NCBI GenBank assembly: GCA_019459145.1
Contig: JAIBEK010000033.1
Location: forward strand, 1-64,000
Direction: 5' to 3'
DNA from: Arenimonas sp.
GTDB lineage: Bacteria > Pseudomonadota > Alphaproteobacteria > Rhizobiales > Rhizobiaceae
Length of the DNA stretch: 64,000 nucleotides
The notes beneath the pieces were generated by a model. The model was not told where the DNA came from and made no database searches. It saw only the letters and a program-made list of their open reading frames with translations. Below are positions 8,010 to 14,424 of this stretch, piece by piece. The position numbers and the translations under genes were made by a program. Every line of letters begins with the position of its first letter. Position 1 is the first letter of the stretch.

Positions 8010-8606
8010 TCATGCGGCCCGTTCGCTGCCGGCCATCAACTGCCGCACCACCCGCTCAACCGTCGCCTTTTTGAGGTTGAGCGCGTTCGCAATGTCACCC
8101 GCGTCGATGCCCTCGCTGATCTTGTCAGCGATGAACTTTGCCCGCAGTGCCTTAGGGTCTAGCTGTTCTTTCCCGGCCGTTGCCGCCTCGACGGCGCGCA
8201 GTTTTTGCGCTTCCGGCATCGCCTCTATGAAGCAGGTGATCTGATCGGACGCGAGCCCGGTCAGTTTCTCGATTTCCGTTAGCGTCTTGTCCTGGGCCAT
8301 CAACGAGGCCACCACGTCCATGGTGCGGCTGTAGTAATCGGCACCCGGTTTAGGTGGTGCAACGGCGGACGTTTTATCTTCGTCGGCTTCGACCGCTCGC
8401 CCTTCGTTCGGGTGGTAGTGGGCATACAGTTCTTGCAGATTGGCGCATTGCTGCTCGAACAGCTCGTAGATCCCGCTGGCGATGAAAGCGTGGCCATCGT
8501 CGGTTTCGAGCGTATTGCAGACAAGGACGTTCATCGCTTCAATCGCCTGGATGGTCCGGCTGAAACGGTCGATGGGACGGACGGCGGTCCTGTTGAAAGT
8601 GTTCAT
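8010..8606 (-). CDS. Phage regulatory protein of unknown family with C-terminal helix-turn-helix
   Basis: Protein of 198 residues; GGAG lies eight bases before the ATG. Residues about 1-65 are helical (AIEAMNVLVCNTLETDDGHA). A middle segment (about 88-130, YYSRTMDVVASLMAQDKTLT then EIEKLTGL) reads like one helix-turn-helix, and the end (DAGDIANALNLKKATVERVV) like a second. It is the first gene after the operator and leader region, so it would be the first product of the element's early transcript. No family was recognised; replication or transcription control is an inference from position. A gap of 103 bases holding the repressor operator separates it from the next gene. Confidence 0.65.
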   Translation of the reverse strand: MNTFNRTAVRPIDRFSRTIQAIEAMNVLVCNTLETDDGHAFIASGIYELFEQQCANLQELYAHYHPNEGRAVEADEDKTSAVAPPKPGADYYSRTMDVVASLMAQDKTLTEIEKLTGLASDQITCFIEAMPEAQKLRAVEAATAGKEQLDPKALRAKFIADKISEGIDAGDIANALNLKKATVERVVRQLMAGSERAA

Positions 8607-8644
8607 GTTGGTCTCCAGCAGCGCTTGTCACGGCGCGTCAAATC

Positions 8645-8770
8645 TGCGGTCGGCGCAGAGCCGGGGGGTGACAACCGTGCTGGACGGCAATGAAGCCTTT
8701 AGGCTTTCGCCCTGGACATAGCCCCATTTCCCCGGCCGCCTGTATATGCGACCGCGCCCCGGAGACAGGG
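8645..8770 (-). ncRNA. Candidate structured leader RNA, possibly C4/CI-type antisense immunity RNA
   Basis: Read on the minus strand, this stretch contains CCCTGTCTCCGGGGC, then GGTCGCATATACAGGCGGCC, then the hairpin AAGCC/GGCTT, then CCGTCC. It lacks an open frame and lies between a T-run terminator-like hairpin and the first gene. From memory, a very similar set of blocks (CCTGTCTCCGGGGC, GCATA, CGGGGAAA) precedes phage genes in enterobacterial P4-like and other prophages, where the C4/CI antisense RNA controls leader transcription. The resemblance could not be verified here, so both the class and the exact ends are uncertain. Confidence 0.35.
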
Positions 8771-8773
8771 CAT

Positions 8774-8848
8774 AAAAAAAGCGCCGTTCGGCTTGGGACC
8801 AATTGCGAGTCTAACGCTTAGACTCCCATCAGCCGGCCTTGGTGGCGC
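8774..8848 (-). terminator. Branched terminator-like or attenuator structure with a T7 tract
   Basis: On the minus strand GCGCC (8848-8844) pairs with GGCGC (8785-8781) and a second helix pairs 8835-8831 with 8793-8789. Between them sits the perfect hairpin at 8807-8825 (GAGTCTAA, CGC, TTAGACTC). Seven T residues follow directly. It stands between the operator region and the first early gene, which is where an attenuator would act. Confidence 0.5.
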
Positions 8849-8923
8849 ATCCCACCAGCAGGAGTTGTCACGCTCCGTTGACCTTCATACGCTGATTTGC
8901 GGCTGATGCCAAGGCCGGATGAA

Positions 8924-8990
8924 TTAGAGGCAAATCTGCCCCTAATGATGACCCGTCACACGCTTGAATTAGGGTCAAATCTGACCCTAA
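8924..8990. promoter_or_regulatory. Pair of repeated palindromic operators, 45 bp apart
   Basis: Two sites share the same layout: TTAGAGGCA, AATC, TGCCCCTAA at 8924-8945 (one arm mismatch) and TTAGGGTCA, AATC, TGACCCTAA at 8969-8990 (perfect). Both are preceded by GAA and followed by TGATG. A start-to-start distance of 45 bp puts them on nearly the same face of the helix. They are probably bound by the element's repressor or another early regulator. Confidence 0.6.
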
Positions 8991-9243
8991 TGATGGTCAC
9001 GTACGCCCGTACCCGGTCGGCGGCAGTCTAAACTTTATACTTAATTCTACGCGAGTTTGTATGTCGGTACTCGCCTATAGAGTGTGCTTGTTGTCGGGGA
9101 ATTTCGGTCCGTTTGTGGTCCCAAGTGTGGCCACTTTCATGATCCCCTTAAGGGCCACACATGTTATCACGATTGTTGCGACGCCGTTGCAACAATCGCA
9201 GCGTGTTTTCCGTCAGTGTTCGGTTCGGTGTTGTTCCCGTTTC

Positions 9244-9333
9244 AGTTTACACCTCGGCGCGATAGCAGATTGCCTATCTTGTTGTTATAACAGTGCTATT
9301 GTCAGTCGTTCGAGGTGTAAACTCGGTTTACAC
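9244..9333. promoter_or_regulatory. TTTACAC operator cluster in the AT-rich control region
   Basis: AGTTTACACCTCG at 9244-9256 and its exact complement CGAGGTGTAAACT at 9311-9323 form a 13-bp inverted repeat. The second arm also belongs to the palindrome GTGTAAAC, TCG, GTTTACAC at 9315-9333, so three half-sites of one motif are present. Between them lies the 10-bp palindrome TGTTATAACA at 9283-9292. The surrounding 500 bases are clearly AT-richer than the rest of the window, as expected of a phage early promoter region. Confidence 0.5.
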
Positions 9334-9357
9334 TAACTCCGCACTCAGTTCTCACTT

Positions 9358-9376
9358 CTCTTGCGCCACGCAAGAG
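9358..9376. promoter_or_regulatory. Perfect 8-3-8 palindrome in the element's left end
   Basis: CTCTTGCG, CCA, CGCAAGAG. It has the same geometry as the palindromes at 8807-8825 and 9315-9333 but a different sequence. The bases from about 9377 to 9548 show no gene that can be supported. Confidence 0.4.
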
Positions 9377-9548
9377 TTCTGCTGGCTATTGAGGCGGAAA
9401 ATCACCGTAAAATCTGCCTGATGTTCCAAACGGTTTTGGAAATTTCCCTTTGTTTAATGCGTGTTTAGCAGTTTGGCGCGGCTTCCGGTGCCAAGCTCGG
9501 CTCGATCCCTCGCGCGCTTCTCCGATCCGGCCATTTTTCGCCGCCGCC

Positions 9549-9564
9549 TGCCATTCGATCTTGC
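9549..9564 (-). repeat. Internal transposase-type site (L2-like)
   Basis: On the minus strand it reads GCAAGATCGAATGGCA, in the same orientation as the terminal site and 93 bp further in. Phage Mu has its L2 site about 100 bp from L1, so the architecture agrees with this being the left end of the element. Confidence 0.65.
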
Positions 9565-9641
9565 GCGCCGGCTTTCCCTGAATTTTGATTAAGCCCATGA
9601 ACTTTCACGAATTACCGGATAAAATCGCTTATTCCCGGATA

Positions 9642-9665
9642 TGCCATCTGATCTTGCACATTACA
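9642..9665 (-). repeat. Element left end (attL-like) with terminal transposase-type site
   Basis: Read inward on the minus strand: TGTAATGT followed by GCAAGATCAGATGGCA. The terminal TGTA, the eight-base offset and the core match the opposite end. Capsule-gene sequence resumes at 9666. Confidence 0.8.
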
Positions 9666-10650
9666 TCAGGCCGACGGTCGAGTTGACCGTAACCACGCCC
9701 ACGGCGCGGGCGATCAACCGGTCGAGATCGCCACCATCGATCAGGTCGACGCGATCGCTGACGCCCTGTGCGTGTGCGATATCGGCGATCCTTCGTCGCC
9801 AGTCGCTGAGGCCGTTGTCGATCGGATGGGTCTTGAACAGGAGGCGTCTGTCGGGTGCGGCGTGAAGCGCAAAGGAACGGATGACGCCCTCCACCAGCCG
9901 GTCGAGATCACCAAGCGGCGCGTGGATGCGGATCTGGTAGTCGCCGGCCAGTTGCAGCGGGAAGAGAAAGAAGCGGGGACTGTGTTCGGGGGCTCCCGGC
10001 AGGTAGCGGCGCTCGACCGCCTGTGCCTCGTGACGGCGGCGGCGCGCACTGAAAGCCTTACCGATCCAGCCGGCATATTCGACGACCGGATGGACGGGTC
10101 CATGGGTACGATAGTTCGGGTGGACGATCCAACCCAACAGCACATTCGGAACGTGATAGGCGAGGTCCAGCAGGGCATAGGTAAGGAAACTCGAGCGGAA
10201 ATGCCCGCCGAGATCGGCCGGGGGCTTGTCGGCGGCTATCGCGCGAACCTTCCCGGCCTCTCTGGGAAAGCGCGAGCGACCGGACATGCCGTCCGGCTCG
10301 ATGGTCAGCCAGTCGGGCCTCAGATAACCATGCTCGAACACATGCACGCGAATGCCGAGGCTGTGCGCCACCGCAATCGCGGCGGCATGCTTCGGGCGTC
10401 CGTCCCCGAGCATCAGCATGTCGGTAATCTGCCTGTCACGGCAAAAGCGCTCGAGATATTGCGGCCATTGCGCATCCGTGCCCTTGAACCATTCGGCCTT
10501 GCGGGGCCACCAGAAGACGGCATCACCCAGGCAGAAGTTGATCTTGTGGACGTTAAGACCGCGCTCTTCCGCCACGGCGGCGAGACCCTTCAGGAAGGGG
10601 GAGGCCGGACCCTGGAGGATCAGCAGGGAGAAACGGTGCGTCATGGTCAC
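9661..10650 (-). pseudogene. KpsS-like capsule polysaccharide protein, C-terminus lost to the element
   Basis: Encodes 329 residues of a Capsule_synth family protein; the last residue and stop codon come from element DNA. The start is GTG, or ATG two codons later. Visible family features are an N-terminal LLILQGPASPFLKGLA, HGYLRPDWLT near residue 130, QLAGDYQIRIHAP near 235, THPIDNGLSDW near 275 and TVNSTVGL at the end. KpsS and KpsC proteins are cytoplasmic Kdo transferases that build the lipid-anchored linker on which capsule is made. The family normally continues for 80-100 more residues (the intact neighbour has 435), including the conserved KP..LG...YD segment, so this product is probably inactive. 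It is divergent from the intact paralogue. Confidence 0.85.
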
Positions 10651-10762
10651 TTGTCATCTTGTTCGTGGGTTGGCCACCACCTATAGTCGCCGCCGTCGCC
10701 CGGGTAAAATGTTGGTATCAGTGAAAATGGTTCGGAATGCCCCTCTCTGTCCTTAGTGGCTG

Positions 10763-12070
10763 GTGCGTCTGCTGATGCAACAATCCGGGAAACGATCCTC
10801 AGTCTTGTTTCTGCAAGGGCCGCCATCGACCTTCTGGCGGGCGCTCGCTGACGCATTCGACGCAGCCGGTGCGTCCACGCATCGCGTCAACCTGTCCTTG
10901 GGTGATCAGCTTTACTGGCGCAAGCGTGGCGCAATCAACTATCGCGGCTCGTTCAAGCGCTGGCCGGCTTTCCTGGAGGCGTTGATCGAGCGCGAGGGTA
11001 TCACCGACATTCTCTACTATGCCGACCAATTGCCCTATCACTGTGTGGCGCGGGAGGTCGGTCAGCGGCTCGGTGTTCGTTGTCATGCGATGGAATTCGG
11101 CTATTTGCGCCCCGACTGGATCACGCTCGAACGCGACGGAATGGGCCGCCTGTCGCACTTCCCCAACGATCCCGAGCTGATCAAGGCGATCGGCGGGCAG
11201 GTCCCGGAGCCGGATATGCACGTGCTCTATCCCCATACCTTCGGACAGGAAGCCTTCAACGAGGTGGTCTACAATCTGACCGCCTATTTCGGGCGCCCGT
11301 TCTTCCCGCTTTATCACGCCGACAAGTACTATAATGCGCTGGTCGACTATCTGCCCTGGGTGGCGCGAGCCCTGCACCGGAAAGCCGTGACCCCGACCGA
11401 TCTTCTGGAGAACGGTCATGTGCCGTTCTATGTCGTGGCCCTGCAGTTGCAGAGCGACTACCAGATCCGCGCCAACTCGCCCTATGCGCACCTCTCCGAT
11501 ATGTTGGAGGAGGTCATCGCCTCCTTTGCCGCACATGCGCCGGGCGAGAGCGTTCTCGTCGTCAAGCAGCATCCCCTGGACAACGGGCTGGAGCGTTGGG
11601 GCAAGTGGGTTGACCGTATTGCGCGCCGGCACCAGGTCGAAAACCGGGTGATCTTCATCGAACAGGGCAATCTCGTCGCCCTACTCAAGCGCGCATTGGG
11701 GGCCGTCGTGGTGAATTCCACGGTCGGACTGCACAGCCTGCGGGCGCATGTGCCCACGATCGCGCTCGGATGCGCGGTGTTCGACGTGCCGGGCCTTACC
11801 CATCAAGCCGACCTCGACAGTTTTTGGGCGGAGCCCGAGCCCGTCGATGAAGCTCTCTTGCAGAAATTTCTTGCGGCCTTGGCGGCGACCATCCAGGTCA
11901 AGGGGAATTTCTACCATCAGGAAGGTCGCGTGATCGCCATTCAGGAAATCGTGCGGCGCATTCTTGTCCAACAGGTCAACGAACCCGGTGCCTTTATCGA
12001 TCCACCGCCGCGCTGGTCGTCGCCCAAGGCACCTCCGCGGCATATCGGCAACAGTGGCGGCAGAATTTGA
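10763..12070 (+). CDS. Capsule polysaccharide synthesis/export protein, KpsS-like (intact)
   Basis: Protein of 435 residues; GTG start, with an alternative ATG four codons in and no strong ribosome site for either. Capsule_synth features in order: VLFLQGPPSTFWRALADAF near residue 14, FGYLRPDWITLERDG near 112, QLQSDYQIRANSPYAHL near 230, KQHPLDNGLERWG near 273, VVVNSTVGLHSLRAHVPTI near 315 and GCAVFDVPGL. These proteins act at the cytoplasmic face of the inner membrane and, in the studied KpsS and KpsC, transfer beta-Kdo to the phospholipid anchor of group 2 capsule. It resembles the interrupted gene next to it throughout and may partly replace it. The export lipoprotein gene follows on the same strand. 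Confidence 0.9.
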   Translation: MRLLMQQSGKRSSVLFLQGPPSTFWRALADAFDAAGASTHRVNLSLGDQLYWRKRGAINYRGSFKRWPAFLEALIEREGITDILYYADQLPYHCVAREVGQRLGVRCHAMEFGYLRPDWITLERDGMGRLSHFPNDPELIKAIGGQVPEPDMHVLYPHTFGQEAFNEVVYNLTAYFGRPFFPLYHADKYYNALVDYLPWVARALHRKAVTPTDLLENGHVPFYVVALQLQSDYQIRANSPYAHLSDMLEEVIASFAAHAPGESVLVVKQHPLDNGLERWGKWVDRIARRHQVENRVIFIEQGNLVALLKRALGAVVVNSTVGLHSLRAHVPTIALGCAVFDVPGLTHQADLDSFWAEPEPVDEALLQKFLAALAATIQVKGNFYHQEGRVIAIQEIVRRILVQQVNEPGAFIDPPPRWSSPKAPPRHIGNSGGRI

Positions 12071-12194
12071 TGGTGGGTATTGGTCAAATTTTAGCTTCCG
12101 TAAGCTATTGTCGTTCTACGTCTGGAAGTCGGGCTTTTTCCCATGCTAAGGGACATCAGCCGAACCAGTATCTGTCGCGGTCAGGAGTGCCCAT

Positions 12195-13367
12195 TTGAAA
12201 CGCGTTGTTGTTGTTGCCATCGTATGTGCGGGTCTGGCGGGCTGCGAAGCGGTTCCCGGTGCCGGTCCGCTTGCATCCGATATCAATTCGCAGGCTGGCA
12301 GGTCGATCTCCGACGTGCACCGTTCGAATGCGGCCGTCTTTGAAATCGTCGACGTGAATGCGGAAAGCGCGCGAACGATTGCCGATTTTTCCGTCGGCAT
12401 GCTGAAGCGCCGTTTTGGCATCGGCGGCGCTGCGCGCAATGTCGTGATCGGTGTGGGTGACCAGTTGCGGGTCACCATCTTCGAGGCCGGCGCCGACGGC
12501 CTGTTCTCGACCCAGGATTCCAAGAAGACCGATATCGACGTCATCGTCCAGCCGGACGGCAAGGCCGCCATTCCCTATGTCGGCCTGGTGCAGTTCAGCG
12601 GCCGGACGCTCGAGCAGGCGCGCCAGGCGGTCTTGAGCGCACTGGCGAACAAGGCCGTCGAGCCGGACGTCATCATCAGCAGCGGCTCCACCTCGTCGCG
12701 CAATGTCACGGTGTCCGGCGCTGTCGGCAAGCCCTCCATGGTTCCGCTCGGGCTGTCCGGCGAGACGATCATGGAAGTCATCGCCAAGGCTGGCGGCCCG
12801 GCCTCGCAGCCTTACGAATCCTATGTCACGCTGGCTCGTGGAAAGAAGACCGGTACGGTCCTTTTGCAGTCGATCGTGGAAAACCCGTCGGAGAACATCT
12901 ACGTCGAGCCCAAGGACCAGATCTTCGTCACCCACGACCCGCGCACCTTTACCGCGCTCGGCGAGGTCTGGAAGAACGGCCGCATTCCGTTTGGCTCGAA
13001 CGACGTGAACCTGCTTGAGAGCATTGCGCTCGCCGGCGGTGGCTCGGACGAGCGGATCGACGCCAAGGGTTACTTCGTCTTCCGTTACGAGGAGCCGGAA
13101 ATCGTCTCCGACCTGCTGTCGCCCGAGCGTTTCCACGAACTCGTCGCCAAGGGCATGAGGCCGAACAAGGAAGGTCGCTATCCGATCGTCTATCGTTTCG
13201 ACATGTCGGTGGCCGACAGCCTGATTGTCGGTCAGACCTTCCCGATCAAGAACCGCGACGTCATCTATGCCTCGCGTCACCCGACGGTCGATATTGCCAA
13301 GTTCGTCCGCCTGGTTTCGGCCCCGCTCTCGGCCGCCCGGACCGGGCAGATCATCGCCAACCAGTAA
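12195..13367 (+). CDS. Polysaccharide export outer-membrane lipoprotein (Wza/KpsD-like)
   Basis: Protein of 390 residues from a TTG start with CAGGAG eight bases upstream. A lipoprotein signal ends in LAGC (Cys near residue 17). A Poly_export domain follows (about 80-165: VVIGVGDQLRVTIFEAG, VQPDGKAAIPYVGLVQFSG), then SLBB-type repeats (about 170-300, NVTVSGAVGKP, LGEVWKNGRIPF, LLESIALAGG) and RDVIYASRHP near the end. Such proteins form the channel through which capsule leaves the cell. It is preceded by 124 non-coding bases that may hold its own promoter and followed by a strong terminator. Its place beside two KpsS-like genes supports a capsule (K-antigen) function. Confidence 0.9.
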   Translation: MKRVVVVAIVCAGLAGCEAVPGAGPLASDINSQAGRSISDVHRSNAAVFEIVDVNAESARTIADFSVGMLKRRFGIGGAARNVVIGVGDQLRVTIFEAGADGLFSTQDSKKTDIDVIVQPDGKAAIPYVGLVQFSGRTLEQARQAVLSALANKAVEPDVIISSGSTSSRNVTVSGAVGKPSMVPLGLSGETIMEVIAKAGGPASQPYESYVTLARGKKTGTVLLQSIVENPSENIYVEPKDQIFVTHDPRTFTALGEVWKNGRIPFGSNDVNLLESIALAGGGSDERIDAKGYFVFRYEEPEIVSDLLSPERFHELVAKGMRPNKEGRYPIVYRFDMSVADSLIVGQTFPIKNRDVIYASRHPTVDIAKFVRLVSAPLSAARTGQIIANQ

Positions 13368-13400
13368 GGCGCCCGGCGGGAGCCAAGGTCTGCAATGCAC

Positions 13401-13429
13401 AAAAAAACCGCCGTCGCCGGCGGTTTTTT
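13401..13429. terminator. Bidirectional Rho-independent terminator
   Basis: AACCGCCG, TCG, CCGGCGGTT stem with A7 before and T6 after it. It can serve both the capsule lipoprotein gene and the convergent BI-1 gene. Confidence 0.9.
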
Positions 13430-13474
13430 GCTGCCGGGACGCCCAAAAACGTCCCGGCCGTATGGTCTTTCCTG

Positions 13475-14221
13475 TTACTCGCGGTTGCCAAGGAAGCGCA
13501 GCATGAACAGGAAGAGGTTGATGAAGTCGAGGTAGAGCTGCAGCGCGCCCATGATCGCCTTGCGGCCGGCAACGTCGCTGCCGTCGGCTTCGTAGTAGGA
13601 TTCCTTGATGTTCTGCGTGTCGTAGGCGGTCAGGCCGGCGAACAGCAGGACGCCGATTACCGAAATGGCGAATTCGAGCGCCGAAGAGGCAAGGAAGATA
13701 TTGACCAGCGAAGCGATGATCACGCCGAACAGACCCATGATCAGGAACGAGCCCATGCCTGACAGGTCACGCTTGGTGGTGTAGCCGTAGAGCGAGAGCG
13801 CCCCGAACGAAGCCGCCGTGACGAAGAAGGTCTGGACGATGCTGGCGCCCGTGTAGACCATGAAGATCGACGACAGCGACAGGCCCATCAAGGCGGCATA
13901 GACCCAGAACGTGGTCTGCGCGGCCGAAACGCTCATCGTGTGGATCTTGAAGCTCATGAAGAACACCAGGCCCAACGGGGCGAGCATCACCAGCCATTTG
14001 AGCGGGCTGAGATAGATTGCCTGGCCAAAGGCCGTCAGCTGGCCATCGCTGCCGATCGCCATCTGCGCGGTGACGAATGCAGCAATACCGGTAATCGCCA
14101 GCCCGAGCGCCATCAGGTTGTAAACCTTCAGCATATACGTGCGCAGGCCCTCGTCGATCATTGTCGCCGACTGGGCACCACTCTGGCCGGGTCGGCTCTG
14201 GTAGTTGCGAAGTTCAGACAT
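13475..14221 (-). CDS. Bax inhibitor-1 family membrane protein (YccA-like)
   Basis: Protein of 248 residues with seven predicted membrane segments, typical in length for the bacterial BI-1 (TMBIM) family. After an N-terminal soluble stretch (YQSRPGQSGAQ) the segments include YNLMALGLAITGIAAFVTA, WLVMLAPLGLVFFMS, FWVYAALMGLSLSSIFMVYT and FGVIIASLVNIF. The family signature near the end is present: FAGLTAYDTQNIKESY and ALQLYLDFINLFLFMLRFLG. Members are inner-membrane proteins linked to calcium leak and membrane protease control; the exact role here is unknown. It is a single gene, convergent with the capsule genes. Confidence 0.92.
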   Translation of the reverse strand: MSELRNYQSRPGQSGAQSATMIDEGLRTYMLKVYNLMALGLAITGIAAFVTAQMAIGSDGQLTAFGQAIYLSPLKWLVMLAPLGLVFFMSFKIHTMSVSAAQTTFWVYAALMGLSLSSIFMVYTGASIVQTFFVTAASFGALSLYGYTTKRDLSGMGSFLIMGLFGVIIASLVNIFLASSALEFAISVIGVLLFAGLTAYDTQNIKESYYEADGSDVAGRKAIMGALQLYLDFINLFLFMLRFLGNRE

Positions 14222-14424
14222 TGTTTCCTCTTTTCAAGCTCCGAAAAGGTTACGGTGTCGGGTTTCATACCCAGGCGCCGCTGCGGAGCTTCAGCATGCC
14301 TAGCGCCAATATGAGGTTTCCGGGCGCGCGCGACAAGAGCCGGGCTACTCAAAATGGTGTTATCGGCGGCGGTCGGGCCGGCAGTTCCGGCTGGATCGGC
14401 GGCGCATAAAGATCAAGATGGACG

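Larger units (their letters stand above)
173..9665 (-). mobile_element. Mu-like transposable prophage remnant or mini-element (about 9.5 kb)
   Basis: The two ends are inverted repeats beginning TGTA: TGTAGCGCGCAAAATC at the left and, read on the minus strand, TGTAATGTGCAAGATC at the right. Both carry GCAAnATCnnnTGGCA starting eight bases in. Two such sites 22 bp apart lie at the 173 end, as in Mu attR; one terminal and one about 93 bp further in lie at the 9665 end, as in Mu attL. Gene order agrees: regulators near 9665, head and tail genes toward 173. Recognisable products are a Mu c-like repressor, a Mor-like activator, gpI protease and gpT major head protein. No transposase A or B, terminase, portal, lysis or fibre gene is present, so it cannot be autonomous. 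The boundaries are read from sequence; the family assignment rests on gpI, gpT and end architecture. Confidence 0.85.

Noticed and set aside
9061-9336. Short open frames on the plus strand of the AT-rich control region
   Set aside because: They run through the operator palindromes, have no ribosome sites and encode Cys/Ser-rich peptides without family features.
9386-9598. A 70-codon open frame on the minus strand near the left end
   Set aside because: Low-complexity basic product, no ribosome site, and it overlaps the internal transposase-type site.
168-9670. TCAGC (168-172) and TCAGG (9666-9670) as a 5-bp target duplication
   Set aside because: They differ in one base, and the flanks are inverted copies offset by 32 bases, so they cannot be the two copies of one target site. 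Similar target preference explains the likeness.
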